Shown in pieces: positions 26,509-35,174 of a DNA stretch of 64,000 bases (position 1 is its first letter; every line of letters starts with the position of its first letter). The translations under genes were made by a program, and so were the position numbers. The stretch covers positions 62,001 to 126,000 of the forward strand of contig CAWBWT010000001.1 in the NCBI GenBank assembly GCA_963792675.1. The letters run 5' to 3'. The notes under the pieces are model-generated. The model made no database searches and was not told where the DNA came from. It saw only the letters and a program-made list of their open reading frames with translations. The DNA is from JBBROS01 sp963792675. GTDB taxonomy: Bacteria > Pseudomonadota > Alphaproteobacteria > Acetobacterales > Acetobacteraceae.

Positions 26509-26859
26509 ATGGAGATCACACCCGAACAGATCCGCGCAGCTCGCGCGTTGCTTCGCCTCGAGCAGAGTGAACTCGCGCATCGGGCCCACGTCTCGATCGT
26601 CACTATCCGCCGCCTCGAAGGCCCCGACGGCAACAAACGGGTCGCGCCCGTCACCGCACAAATCGTCCGCCAAGTGCTGGAACAAGCCGGGGCAGAGTTC
26701 ATTCCGGACGGCGTTCGCCGGCGCTTGGCGGCCCGGCCACAGGCCGCAGCCTTGTTCGAGGATTTGCGCGACATCAGCCTGCGCAGCGCGGCCCGGCTGC
26801 AGGGACGTGAGTTGCTGACCGACGCCGACCTCTACAGCGAGGACGGCTTGCCGGCGTGA
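26509..26859 (+). CDS. Xre-type helix-turn-helix antitoxin-like regulator
   Basis: A 116-residue protein with an N-terminal HTH (ITPEQIRAARALLRLEQSEL, then AHVSIVTIRRLEG) and a C-terminal part ending DADLYSEDGLPA. Its stop overlaps the GTG of a PIN-domain fragment, the arrangement of toxin-antitoxin operons. The partner is truncated, so it may now be an orphan antitoxin. Confidence 0.7.
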   Translation: MEITPEQIRAARALLRLEQSELAHRAHVSIVTIRRLEGPDGNKRVAPVTAQIVRQVLEQAGAEFIPDGVRRRLAARPQAAALFEDLRDISLRSAARLQGRELLTDADLYSEDGLPA

Positions 26860-27003
26860 TCGCCATCGACAGTTCGGCGATAGTCGCCATCCGTCGCCGC
26901 GAGCCCGAGGCCGACCGCTTCCTGACGCATCGCCGAGGCGGACTGCGAAGCGGTCCCGGGCGAAGTGGCGCACGAGACGAAGCGCGTGTACCTCCCGGAG
27001 GCT
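26856..27003 (+). pseudogene. VapC-like PIN-domain toxin, N-terminal fragment
   Basis: The frame opens IAIDSSAIVAI with REPEADRFLT, the beginning of a PIN ribonuclease with its first acidic residue. A shift near 26928 moves the next conserved part (IAEADCEAVPGEVAHETKRV) into another frame. The sequence then ends at the convergent sorbosone dehydrogenase stop, so about two thirds of the domain, including later acidic residues, are missing. Confidence 0.7.
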
Positions 27004-27004
27004 C

Positions 27005-28354
27005 CTACCGCGCTGCCTGCGGCGCGTTGGCGGACGTTACCCGCCAGACGGTGTTGCCGACGTCGTCGGCCACCAGCAGCGCCCCGGTCTTGTCGAGCCC
27101 CACTCCCACCGGACGGCCATGCGCGTGGCCCTCGGCGTCCACGAACCCGGTCACCACGTCCTCGGCGGTGCCGTTCGGCTTGCCGCCGCTGAACGGCACG
27201 AACACCACCTTGTAGCCGTTCAGGATCTCGCGGTTCCAGCTGCCGTGCTCGCCGACGAAGGCGCCGCCGCTGTAATGCTCCGGCAGGCTGTTGCCGGTGT
27301 CGAATACCATCCCGAGCGGCGCCACGTGCGAACTCAGCGCATAGTCCGGCGGGATCGCGCTTGCCACCAGGTCCGGCCGCTGCGGCTGCACCCGCGGGTC
27401 GACGTGCTGCCCGTAATAGCTGTATGGCCAGCCGTAGAAGCCGCCATCCTTCACGGACGTCATGTAGTCCGGCACCAGGTTCGGCCCGAGCTCGTCGCGC
27501 TCGTTGATCACCGCCCAGAGCGCGTGGCTTTGCGGCTCCCAGCACAGCCCGTTGGGGTTGCGCAGGCCGCCGGCAAAAATGCGATGCGCGCCGGTCGCCC
27601 GGTCGATCTCCCAGATCGAGGCGCGGTCGAGCTCGGCGCCGATGCCGTTCTCGGTGATGTTGCTGTTGGAGCCGACGCCGGCATAGAGCTTGGTGCCGTC
27701 CTCGCTGGCGAGCAGGCTTTTGGTCCAATGGTGGTCGATCGGGCCGCCCGGCAGCCCCGTCAGCAGGGTGCCCGGCTCGGTGATGCTGGTCGCGCCCGGC
27801 GTGTACGGGTAGCGCATGATCCCATCGGTGTTGGCGACGTAGAGGTCGTTGCCGACCAGCGCCACCCCGAACGGCGAGTTGAGGTGGTCGAGGAACACCG
27901 TCCGCACGTCCGGCTTGCCGTCGCCCTTGCTGTCGCGCAGCAGGGTGATGCGGTTGCTGCCGCCCATCTTGCCGGCCGAGGTGACGGCGGATTCGACCCA
28001 CTTCATCACGATCGTCTTGGGCCGGGTGACCGGGTCGAGGTTCGGGCTGATCAATTCGACCACCAGCACGTCGCCGTTCGGCAGGGTGTAGACCGACCGC
28101 GGATGCTCGAGCCCGGTCGCCAGCGCCTGGACGCGCAGGCCCGAAGCCACCGTCGGCATCTCGCCGTCCTTCCAGCCCGCCGCCGAGGTGAGATGCATCG
28201 GCGGGAACAGGTATTGCTGCGGCTCCGGCAGCACGGGGTTCGGCCCGATCTGCGTCTTGATGTCGAAGTCGTCCGGCGCGGCGGCGCCGAGCGCCAGGAC
28301 GGCGACGCCGGCGAGCGCCAGCCGGGGCATCAGCGTGCGGGGTGCAGACTTCAT
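27005..28354 (-). CDS. L-sorbosone dehydrogenase / PQQ-type sugar dehydrogenase family protein (periplasmic)
   Basis: Beta-propeller dehydrogenase-like protein, 449 residues, ATG 28354 with a signal peptide (LALAGVAVLALGAAA). Repeated propeller strands include EHPRSVYTLPNGDVLVVE, HLNSPFGVALVGNDLYVANT, GLRNPNGLCWEP and VKDGGFYGWPYSYYG, with a terminal GALLVADDVGNTVWRV. Relatives use PQQ to oxidise sorbosone or other sugars in the periplasm; the real substrate is unknown. The start overlaps the stop of a DUF2231 membrane protein, a recurrent pair. Confidence 0.85.
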   Translation of the reverse strand: MKSAPRTLMPRLALAGVAVLALGAAAPDDFDIKTQIGPNPVLPEPQQYLFPPMHLTSAAGWKDGEMPTVASGLRVQALATGLEHPRSVYTLPNGDVLVVELISPNLDPVTRPKTIVMKWVESAVTSAGKMGGSNRITLLRDSKGDGKPDVRTVFLDHLNSPFGVALVGNDLYVANTDGIMRYPYTPGATSITEPGTLLTGLPGGPIDHHWTKSLLASEDGTKLYAGVGSNSNITENGIGAELDRASIWEIDRATGAHRIFAGGLRNPNGLCWEPQSHALWAVINERDELGPNLVPDYMTSVKDGGFYGWPYSYYGQHVDPRVQPQRPDLVASAIPPDYALSSHVAPLGMVFDTGNSLPEHYSGGAFVGEHGSWNREILNGYKVVFVPFSGGKPNGTAEDVVTGFVDAEGHAHGRPVGVGLDKTGALLVADDVGNTVWRVTSANAPQAAR

Positions 28355-28824
28355 CGATGGGCTCCAGAATACAGCATGTCCGTCTTGGACCGGACCGGCC
28401 GGGCAGCACGGGCTGTGCCGAACCAAAGGGTGACCAACGTCGCGACGACGGTGATCGCGGACAAAGTCAGGCCGGTGGGCACCACCGACGTCCAGGCGTC
28501 GCGGCTGTGGACGAGGTTGTCGAACAGAGCGAGCACCAGCACGACTAGGCCGCCGATCAACGGCAGCCAGGCCGCCCCCTGCCGCCGGGCGGTGCGGTCG
28601 GCCACGATCCCGATGAACCCGGCAATGAACGCCAGCGCGCCGACGATCCCGCCGATCGCCAGCAGCCAGGCAGAGAAATCCGCCCAGATCATCTGCGCCG
28701 TCTGCCAATAAGCAATGTCGGTCGCCAGCGCCGTGCAGAAGCAGGCAATGGGAAAAGACACCAGGAGGCTGAAGATGGAGTATCCGGCCACCCTGGCCGG
28801 CGGTCCGGCAACATCGCTGTTCAT
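28351..28824 (-). CDS. DUF2231 membrane protein
   Basis: A 157-residue integral membrane protein with four predicted helices and the FSLLVSFPIACFCTALATDI start and LVHSRDAWTSVVPTGLTLS region of DUF2231. It is followed with a 4-bp overlap by the sorbosone-dehydrogenase-like gene, so it may pass electrons to, or anchor, that enzyme. The role is inferred. Confidence 0.85.
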   Translation of the reverse strand: MNSDVAGPPARVAGYSIFSLLVSFPIACFCTALATDIAYWQTAQMIWADFSAWLLAIGGIVGALAFIAGFIGIVADRTARRQGAAWLPLIGGLVVLVLALFDNLVHSRDAWTSVVPTGLTLSAITVVATLVTLWFGTARAARPVRSKTDMLYSGAHR

Positions 28825-28939
28825 CGGGTCATCCCATGGCTAGCTGCCGCCGCACATGGGCGGTGCTGTGCCAGGAATACGGTCGGGCGGCTTCAGGGTT
28901 GCTGTGTTCGGCCATATTTTACGACGCCAGGCCGGTTCG

Positions 28940-30319
28940 TCATACGGCGCCGGCCAAATGCAGCACGACGCCGGCCGCCGCACAGGCCAGCAGGGTTGGG
29001 ATCATGCCTGCCCGAAAATGGAAAATGGCGACGATCGCGGCGGCCGACAGCGCTAGCGCCCAGGGGTCGAGCGAGGCCGGCACCGGCGCATCGAACCCGA
29101 GGCCCAGGGCCCGCAGCGGCCGTGCTTCGCGGAACCAGGTGTGCAGCGCGAACCAGACCGCGAGATTCAGGATCACGCCGACCACCGCCGCGGTGATCGC
29201 CGACAGCGCCCCGCTCAGCGCCCGGTTGCCGCGCAGCCCCTCGATGAACGGTGCGCCGAGAAAAATCCACAGGAAGCAGGGCGTAAACGTCACCCAGGTG
29301 GTGAGCAGGCCGCCGAGTGTCCCGGCCAGCATAGGCGGCAAGGCGCCCGGGTCGCGATAGGCGGCCATGAAGCCGACGAACTGGGTGACCATGATCAGCG
29401 GCCCCGGCGTGGTCTCGGCCATGCCGAGCCCGTCCAGCATCTCGCCGGGCCGCAGCCAGCCGTAATGCCCGACCGCCTGCTGCGCCACATAGGCCAGCAC
29501 GGCGTAGGCGCCGCCGAAGGTGACGACCGCCATCTTGCTGAAGAACAGGGCAATGCGGCTGAGCGTCGCGCCGGGACCCAGCGTGACGAGCAACGCCGCC
29601 ACCGGCAGGAGCCACAGCAACAGCCACACCGCCGCCGCGCGCCGGGCGGTGGCGGCGGTGGCGCGGGCGTGGGCGGGCTGGCCGTCGCCAAGCCGGCTGT
29701 CGCGGTCGGCGAGCGCCCCGGCGGCCGCCTTGCCGTGGCTGCCGCCGGCCTGGAACAGCGGCGACCCGACGCGCGTGCCGAACCAGCCGAGCAGCCCGGC
29801 GGCCAGGATGATGAGCGGGAACGGCACGCCGGCGAAGAAGATGGCGACGAACGCGGCCGCGGCGATGCCGATCATGGCCCGGTTGCGCAGCGCCCGGCCG
29901 CCCAGCCGCACGACGGCCTGCAGCACCACGGCCAGCACCGCCGCCTTCAAGCCGAAGAACAGCGCCGCCACCGCGCCGACATGGCCCCAGCCGGCGTAAA
30001 CGATGCTGAGCGCCATGATGCAGACGAGGCCCGGCAGCACGAACAGCGTGCCGGCAGCGATGCCGCCGCGGGTCCCATGCATCAGCCAGCCGATATAGGT
30101 CGCGAGCTGCTGCGCTTCCGGGCCGGGCAGCAGGGTGCAGTACGACAGCGCATGGAGGAACCGCGCCTCGCCGATCCAGCGCTTCTCGTCCACGACGATG
30201 CGATGCATGACCGCGATCTGCCCGGCCGGCCCCCCGAACGACAGCGCCGCCACCCGTAGCCAGACCCGCAGGGCATCGGCGAAGGGGACGCCATGGGGTT
30301 TCGCCGTTGTCTGGTCCAA
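28940..30319 (-). CDS. chrA: Chromate efflux transporter ChrA (long-chain CHR family)
   Basis: Inner-membrane chromate/sulfate-type transporter made of two homologous CHR domains, 459 residues. The first domain has SFGGPAGQIAVMHRIVVDEK and LLPGPEAQQLATYIGW. The second has VTFGGAYAVLAYVAQQAVGH and TPGPLIMVTQFVGFM. About ten hydrophobic helices are visible. A low-complexity linker (residues 190-225) lies between the halves. The start ATG 30319 is preferred over the open frame further upstream. No chrB regulator is adjacent. Confidence 0.92.
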   Translation of the reverse strand: MDQTTAKPHGVPFADALRVWLRVAALSFGGPAGQIAVMHRIVVDEKRWIGEARFLHALSYCTLLPGPEAQQLATYIGWLMHGTRGGIAAGTLFVLPGLVCIMALSIVYAGWGHVGAVAALFFGLKAAVLAVVLQAVVRLGGRALRNRAMIGIAAAAFVAIFFAGVPFPLIILAAGLLGWFGTRVGSPLFQAGGSHGKAAAGALADRDSRLGDGQPAHARATAATARRAAAVWLLLWLLPVAALLVTLGPGATLSRIALFFSKMAVVTFGGAYAVLAYVAQQAVGHYGWLRPGEMLDGLGMAETTPGPLIMVTQFVGFMAAYRDPGALPPMLAGTLGGLLTTWVTFTPCFLWIFLGAPFIEGLRGNRALSGALSAITAAVVGVILNLAVWFALHTWFREARPLRALGLGFDAPVPASLDPWALALSAAAIVAIFHFRAGMIPTLLACAAAGVVLHLAGAV

Positions 30320-30550
30320 CGCGGCCTCCGCTATCCGAGGGCGACGCGCCGACCATCGTGTTTGCGCCGGTGTTTGATGCGTCCGCTCTTGGGTGAAGCA
30401 CGATGGACCGTCAAGCGAGGCGGTTTTCCGGCACCGGCAAATTTATTTTCTGTGGGACGTTTTCCCACGGAATATGACATCGGGCCATTCCGTCATCTCA
30501 ACAGAAGCGCGGCACCGGAGTGCGGCGCAGGCATTGAAGGAGCGGGTATC

Positions 30551-31225
30551 ATGGCCAAGAGCAGCAGCGGACAGGTCGAAGCGGGCGACGACAAGGGCGG
30601 GTTGGTCGGCGGCGGGGGCGTGGACGACACCGCGGCGCATGCGGCGTCGCATCACTTCGCCTGGGACGACGGCGCGCACCATTCCGGGCTGGACGACGGC
30701 ACGGCCATGTCGGCCGGCGCACCCAACTACCTGCAGGCGCAGTACATCTACAGCGGCCCGGGCGGCCGGGCCGTCTCGGCCGACAGCGACAACGTGTTCA
30801 TCCACGGTGGCGACGGGGACGATGCCATCGCCGTGCACGGCGGCCGCAACGTGCTCGACGGCGGCCACGGCTCCAACTTCCTGACCGGCGGCAGCGGGGC
30901 GGATGGCGGCAGCGATACATTCTTCGTCGACACCCGCGGCCACGGCGTGGTGTGGAACACGCTGCAGAACTTCCACACCGGCGACGACGTGACGGTGTGG
31001 GGCTTCAACCCCGGCGTCAGCAAGGTCACCTGGGCGGAGAACGAAGGCGCCGTGGGCGCGCGCGGTGCCACGATGCACATCGAGACCCACGGCGCAGGTA
31101 CCGGGATCGACGCCTCGGTCACGTTTGCCGGGCTGAGCGTAACCGACGCCCAATCGCGGCTGGGCACCAGCACCGGCACGTCGGCCGAGGGCAGCAGCTA
31201 CCTTTACATGCACAATCACGGCTAG
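30551..31225 (+). CDS. RTX-like calcium-binding repeat protein
   Basis: A 224-residue protein, ATG 30551 after GGAGCGGG. The centre carries glycine-aspartate nonapeptides (HGGDGDDAIAVHGGRNVLDG then LTGGSGADGG) that form calcium-binding parallel beta rolls. A terminal domain follows with FHTGDDVTVWGFNPG, as in secreted hemolysin-type proteins. There is no signal peptide, consistent with type I secretion, but no type I exporter is nearby. The N-terminal 50 residues are Gly/His/Asp-rich. Confidence 0.82.
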   Translation: MAKSSSGQVEAGDDKGGLVGGGGVDDTAAHAASHHFAWDDGAHHSGLDDGTAMSAGAPNYLQAQYIYSGPGGRAVSADSDNVFIHGGDGDDAIAVHGGRNVLDGGHGSNFLTGGSGADGGSDTFFVDTRGHGVVWNTLQNFHTGDDVTVWGFNPGVSKVTWAENEGAVGARGATMHIETHGAGTGIDASVTFAGLSVTDAQSRLGTSTGTSAEGSSYLYMHNHG

Positions 31226-31422
31226 ATCGGTTGACCGGGACGCGCGTCGTCCCGGTCGTTCCGGCCGAGGCTTCTTGTGCGAGCATTATCCCGCATCGTC
31301 CGGCAACCCGCTCAGATGTAGCCGTACGTCTCCGCGGCAAGTGCAATCTATCCTGATGCAAGACGTCCAGATCTGGCGCCAAAAAAAGGCGTTGGGTTCC
31401 CGCTAATAACGGGAGTGCGGAC

Positions 31423-31920
31423 ATGAGTGATTCGACGGCGACAATGGACGTCTACATGACTGGTCTTCGAAACCAGCACGCCGTGGAGACGCAGGCGATC
31501 GGGACGGTCAAGAACGAACTCAGCCGGATGGAGCCCTATCCCGAACTGCACGCGAAAATGCAGCAGGAAATGGAGCGGTCGACCACGCAGGCCGCTCGAT
31601 TGGACGATTTGCTTGCCAAGCACGGCACCAGCAAGTCGGTGGCCAAGGAAGCGGTGACCGGTGCGGTCGCCACCGTGGCGGGCTTCGCCCATGTGACGGC
31701 CGCGGACGAGGTGTTGAAGAACGTTCTCGCGGCGGTCGGCTTCAAGGCCTACGAGATCGGGTCTTACAAGGTGCTGCTCACCCTCGCAGAGGCCGCCGGC
31801 GCGACCGACGACCGCGCGGTCCTGGAGCAGTCCATGCAGGAAGAGCAGGAGATGGGCGATTGGCTTGGCAGCCACCTGCCCGAGTTCGTGCATGCGTTTC
31901 TGCAGCAGCGGGCTGCATAG
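31423..31920 (+). CDS. DUF892 ferritin-like protein (YciE/YciF type)
   Basis: A 165-residue all-helical protein with the four-helix pattern of DUF892 stress proteins: YMTGLRNQHAVETQAI, ELHAKMQQEMERSTTQAARL, the AVTGAVATVAGFAHVTAADE middle, and YKVLLTLAEAAG with an acidic terminal helix. GGGAG lies before the ATG. Members are induced under stress; metal binding is suspected in the family. Confidence 0.85.
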   Translation: MSDSTATMDVYMTGLRNQHAVETQAIGTVKNELSRMEPYPELHAKMQQEMERSTTQAARLDDLLAKHGTSKSVAKEAVTGAVATVAGFAHVTAADEVLKNVLAAVGFKAYEIGSYKVLLTLAEAAGATDDRAVLEQSMQEEQEMGDWLGSHLPEFVHAFLQQRAA

Positions 31921-31926
31921 CGGGCG

Positions 31927-33171
31927 CTATACACCGGCGCGGCTGGCTTCACGCAGCCGCGCCACTCGCGCGGGCACCGGCGGGTGGCTGAAGTTCACCA
32001 GCGCATAGAGCGGATCCGTCGTCAGCGTGCTGGCATTGTCGCGCGACAGCCGCACCAGGGCCGAAGCCATCGGCGCCGCGCCCACCATGCGGCGCGCGAA
32101 GTCGTCGGCCTGATACTCGTGCCGCCGGCTGAGCCAGTTGCCGGCGATGCCCAGCGCCGGGCCAGCCATCTGAACCACCAGCACGCACACCACCAGCGCC
32201 AGCGCGTCATCCCCGTGGGCAATGCCGAAGCTCGGCAGCAGCCAGGGCTGCCGGCAGAGCCAGCCGATCGCGAAGCAGCCGAGGAACAGCAGCACCGCCG
32301 ATTGCAGCAGGCCGATCAGGATGTGGTTCAGCTTGAAGTGGCCGAGCTCGTGCGCCAGCACCGCCTCCAGCTCGGCCTCGCTGTTGCCGGCGATCAGGGT
32401 ATCGAACAGCACGATCCGCTTGCTGCGGCCGAGTCCGGAGAAGTAGGCGTTGCCGTGTGCCGAGCGCCGCGACGCGTCCATCACGAACAGGCCGGACGCC
32501 TTGAAGCCGCAGCGCTGCAATAGACCCTCGATGCGGGCGCGCAAGGGTCCGTCGAGCGGGGTGAAGCGGTTGAACAGCGGCGCGATCCAGCGCGGATAGG
32601 CGTCCATCATCGCCAGCATCAGCAATACCAAGCCGAGCCAGGCCCAGACCCACCAGGGACCCGGTTGCCGCATCAGCCACATGAGCCCGTAGAGCAGCGG
32701 GACGGCGATCACGAGCGACAGCGCCCCGCTTTTCAGCCGGTCGAGGGCGAAGGCGCCGGGCCGGGTGCGGTTGAAGCCGAACCGCTGCTCGATGCCGAAG
32801 GTGCGCGCCACGGCGAATGGCAAACCGAGCAACCAAGAGATCGCCCCGGCGGCGATCAGGAACAGGACGCTGCGCGAAAGGCCGGGTCCGATCCATTCGG
32901 CGACCCCGCCATACAGCGCGTCATAGCCGAAGCAGGTCCAGCCCAGCGCCAGCACCAGTCCATACAGCGACGATGCGGTGCCGAGCCGGAGCCGCGCCCG
33001 TTCGTAGTCGGCGGCGCGGCGGTGCTCGGCCAGGCTGACAGTGTCGGTAAAGTCCACCGGCACGGTGTCGCGGTGCCACGCCACGTGGGCGGATTGGCGG
33101 GCGCGAAGGAAAACGTCGAACGCGGTGGTCGCGACGGCCACGGCGACGAACAGCAGGAGCAGGGTAGGCAT
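31927..33171 (-). CDS. M48 family CAAX prenyl protease-like zinc metallopeptidase (Ste24/HtpX-related)
   Basis: Integral membrane protease of about 414 residues. Six or seven hydrophobic segments, the EQRFGFNRTRPGAFALDRLK region of Ste24 homologues, zinc motif HELGH in EAVLAHELGHFKLNHILIG near residue 275, and the third-ligand region SRRHEYQADDFARRMVG near 350. ATG 33171 (MPTLLLLF) is preferred; the open frame continues upstream only over the rep gene antisense. Probably involved in membrane protein quality control. Its upstream flank is the iteron beyond the rep gene. Confidence 0.9.
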   Translation of the reverse strand: MPTLLLLFVAVAVATTAFDVFLRARQSAHVAWHRDTVPVDFTDTVSLAEHRRAADYERARLRLGTASSLYGLVLALGWTCFGYDALYGGVAEWIGPGLSRSVLFLIAAGAISWLLGLPFAVARTFGIEQRFGFNRTRPGAFALDRLKSGALSLVIAVPLLYGLMWLMRQPGPWWVWAWLGLVLLMLAMMDAYPRWIAPLFNRFTPLDGPLRARIEGLLQRCGFKASGLFVMDASRRSAHGNAYFSGLGRSKRIVLFDTLIAGNSEAELEAVLAHELGHFKLNHILIGLLQSAVLLFLGCFAIGWLCRQPWLLPSFGIAHGDDALALVVCVLVVQMAGPALGIAGNWLSRRHEYQADDFARRMVGAAPMASALVRLSRDNASTLTTDPLYALVNFSHPPVPARVARLREASRAGV

Positions 33172-33200
33172 GGCCTCGATATGGGACGCCGGGAGGGGGG

Positions 33201-33217
33201 CGTCAGTAGAGTCCACT
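33201..33217 (+). repeat. Outlying iteron at the end of the rep gene
   Basis: CGTCAGTAGAGTCCACT, identical to the iterons of the origin 1 kb away. Its last two bases overlap the stop codon of the rep gene, so iterons flank the gene on both sides. Confidence 0.85.
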
Positions 33218-34142
33218 ACCCCAAACCGAGCTTGCGCGCCTCCGACCGCGGCACCGCCGGCAGCGACGGATGCAGCACGATCCCTTGTTCCTCGACGTCC
33301 ACCCGCGCTTCCGGATACACCGCCAGCGCCATCTGCAGCGCTTCCAGGAAGGTTGGCTTGATCTGCCGCACCAGGCGGAACCCGGCGCCGAACTGGGCAT
33401 GGATCGCAGCCCAGGTGATCGGCGTCGGCCTGTTCAGCGAGTGCAGCCGGTAGGCCAGCCAGATGTATAGGTCGATCGCGAACGACCGGGTCCCGATCGC
33501 CCGCAGCGCTTCCTCGCGCACCGGCACCGGATGCTCCTTCAGCGACCGCCAGAACCCGTCGTCGAGCCGCACCTTGTCTTGCCACAACGTCGGCTGGCTC
33601 TCGTCGGCGAGCCCGGCCAGCGAGATGCTGCTTTGCACGAAGGCGCCGTTGCTGCGCAGCTCGGCGCTGGCGAGGTCGGTGAAGAAGGTGAGCTTGCAGC
33701 CGGAGATGCGCCGGGCCTGTTCGCTCACCAACTGGTAGGTCTTGCCCCCGGCCGAGAGCGACATGCGCGTCATCCAGGCCTTCATCGAGCGTCCCAGCTC
33801 GACCTCGGGGTTGCCCGTTCGCACTGCTTCCGTCTGCAAATACAGCAGGATAAGCCGGGCGATGCTGCCATAGGGGACGCCGATCAGCTCGCCGTCGCGG
33901 TCGCGACCGGATTCCACCAGCAAGGTGGTGCGGTTGCCTTGACGCTTCCAATAAGGCGCCTCGGTGCGCTTATGCGGCAGCGATGTCATGGCGAACCCGG
34001 CATGGGTGATGCCGAGCCGGCTATCCTCCTCGCCAAGCACCAGGGCCGCGGCTTCCACTGCCAGTCGCCCGACCTTGCTGTCGGTCTGCGCCTTAGCAAC
34101 GTGGATGCCGTCTCGGAGGATCAGCTGGTGAACCTTACCCAT
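33216..34142 (-). CDS. repA: Plasmid replication initiator, RepA/RPA family
   Basis: A 308-residue initiator of the plasmid-encoded RepA type. Recognisable stretches are FAMTSLPHKRTEAPYWKRQG near residue 50, IGVPYGSIARLILLYLQTEA near 88, ELGRSMKAWMTRM near 117, and the winged-helix region HPVPVREEALRAIGTRSFAI with DLYIWLAYRLHSL near 205-235. Such proteins bind iterons and open the origin. Iterons and a DnaA box lie directly upstream of its ATG and one iteron lies at its stop, so the gene sits inside its own origin and is probably autoregulated. The frame is intact. Confidence 0.88.
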   Translation of the reverse strand: MGKVHQLILRDGIHVAKAQTDSKVGRLAVEAAALVLGEEDSRLGITHAGFAMTSLPHKRTEAPYWKRQGNRTTLLVESGRDRDGELIGVPYGSIARLILLYLQTEAVRTGNPEVELGRSMKAWMTRMSLSAGGKTYQLVSEQARRISGCKLTFFTDLASAELRSNGAFVQSSISLAGLADESQPTLWQDKVRLDDGFWRSLKEHPVPVREEALRAIGTRSFAIDLYIWLAYRLHSLNRPTPITWAAIHAQFGAGFRLVRQIKPTFLEALQMALAVYPEARVDVEEQGIVLHPSLPAVPRSEARKLGLG

Positions 34143-34180
34143 GGCTGCTGTTGTGGAATAATTTTATCCCCCGCCGCAAG

Positions 34181-34364
34181 GTGGACTCTACTGACGCAGG
34201 CTAATAGCAAGCTATTAAACTCAACTATTAGTACCGTCAGTAGAGTCCACTGGATAACCCGGAGTCGCGTCAGTAGAGTCCACTGGGGGCGTCAGTAGAG
34301 TCCACTGGATAACCCGCCCAAGCTGTGGATAACTTTTTTGGGGGGGGCGTCAGTAGAGTCCACT
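34181..34364. other. Iteron-type replication origin (oriV)
   Basis: Direct iterons CGTCAGTAGAGTCCACT lie at 34235-34251, 34268-34284, 34290-34306 and 34348-34364, with an inverted copy at 34181-34196. An AT-rich stretch at 34197-34232 contains the inverted repeat TAATAGC / GCTATTA. A perfect DnaA box (TGTGGATAA, complement TTATCCACA) is at 34324-34332, followed by T and G runs. Iterons, AT-rich unwinding region, DnaA box and the adjacent rep gene together make an iteron-controlled origin. Confidence 0.85.
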
Positions 34365-34384
34365 TTTCTGCGAACTCGGACCGA

Positions 34385-34786
34385 TCAGGCCGACTTGCGA
34401 GGGCGGCCGCCTTTAGCGCCGTTGGTGCGTGCCGCGGCCGCCTTGGCCGGAGAGGTAACCTGGCCGGCCTGCCGCGCCAGATGGGCCCGGGTGCCGAACA
34501 GGCCGGCTAGGAGCCCGGGGACGGACAGGTCGGCATCGAGCGCCTCCCAGTGCAGCCCGGAGCCGGCACCCAGTAGTTCGACCTGGCCAAGCTGCTCCTC
34601 GGTCGCATGCTCCAGCCCTTCGACCAGACGCGGCGGGAAGGCGAACGTGCAGCCGTTGGTCAGCTCGACCATTACCCTCCCGAGCTGGCGGTCGTAGCGC
34701 GCCCCCACGGCCCGGGGCTCCTGCTGACGTGCGGCGCGGCCGCGCTCGAGGGCGGCATCGATTTGAGCATCAGTCAATTCGGCCAT
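34385..34786 (-). CDS. DUF2442 domain protein
   Basis: About 133 residues from ATG 34786 (MAELTDAQIDAALERG), preceded by AGAGGA. Core DUF2442 sequence: RYDRQLGRVMVELTNGCTFA, FPPRLVEGL and LHWEALDADLSVPGLLAGLFG, then a basic Ala-rich tail (NGAKGGRPRKSA). It overlaps a DUF4160 gene; this pair is often found together and behaves like a putative toxin-antitoxin or regulatory module. Its position beside the origin fits plasmid maintenance, but that role is unproven. Confidence 0.82.
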   Translation of the reverse strand: MAELTDAQIDAALERGRAARQQEPRAVGARYDRQLGRVMVELTNGCTFAFPPRLVEGLEHATEEQLGQVELLGAGSGLHWEALDADLSVPGLLAGLFGTRAHLARQAGQVTSPAKAAAARTNGAKGGRPRKSA

Positions 34787-35018
34787 GGGTCCTCTCCCAG
34801 TGCTGCAGCAGAGCGGCGTGATGCGCGGCCACCAGCCGCATTGCACGGCGCACCTCGCTCCGGGTCATGGCGTCGGCCCAGATCAGCTCCGGAGTGCCGC
34901 CGGGTCCGAGCAGATTGATCTTGGCCTCGCCATCACCGAAAACGTGGACATGCGCCGGCATGTGATCATTGAGGTAAATGACGACGCGCAGGCCTCCGGC
35001 ACGCACCACAGTGACCAT
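34770..35018 (-). CDS. DUF4160 domain protein
   Basis: An 82-residue protein with the DUF4160 core LRVVIYLNDHMPAHVHVFGD and the closing RSEVRRAMRLVAAHHAALLQHWERTHG. First gene of the pair with DUF2442, overlapping it by 17 bp. Function unknown. Confidence 0.82.
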   Translation of the reverse strand: MVTVVRAGGLRVVIYLNDHMPAHVHVFGDGEAKINLLGPGGTPELIWADAMTRSEVRRAMRLVAAHHAALLQHWERTHGRID

Positions 35019-35174
35019 GGCTGTACATAACCCATCCAGACGGGTTATTCAATGCGCGTCAGTCTGCCCGTTATCACGGCTCAAAACCCGCGGAGGTTCA
35101 AAGGCTCAGGTTACGACCTTCGTGCCGAAAATTGCGGTTGCTCCGTTCACTCTGGTAGTATTACGGAACGTAAT

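Noticed and set aside
34181..34364. Regularly repeated 17-bp units as a CRISPR array
   Set aside because: Units are short, one is inverted, spacing is irregular (22-58 bp) and a rep gene and DnaA box are adjacent; these are iterons.
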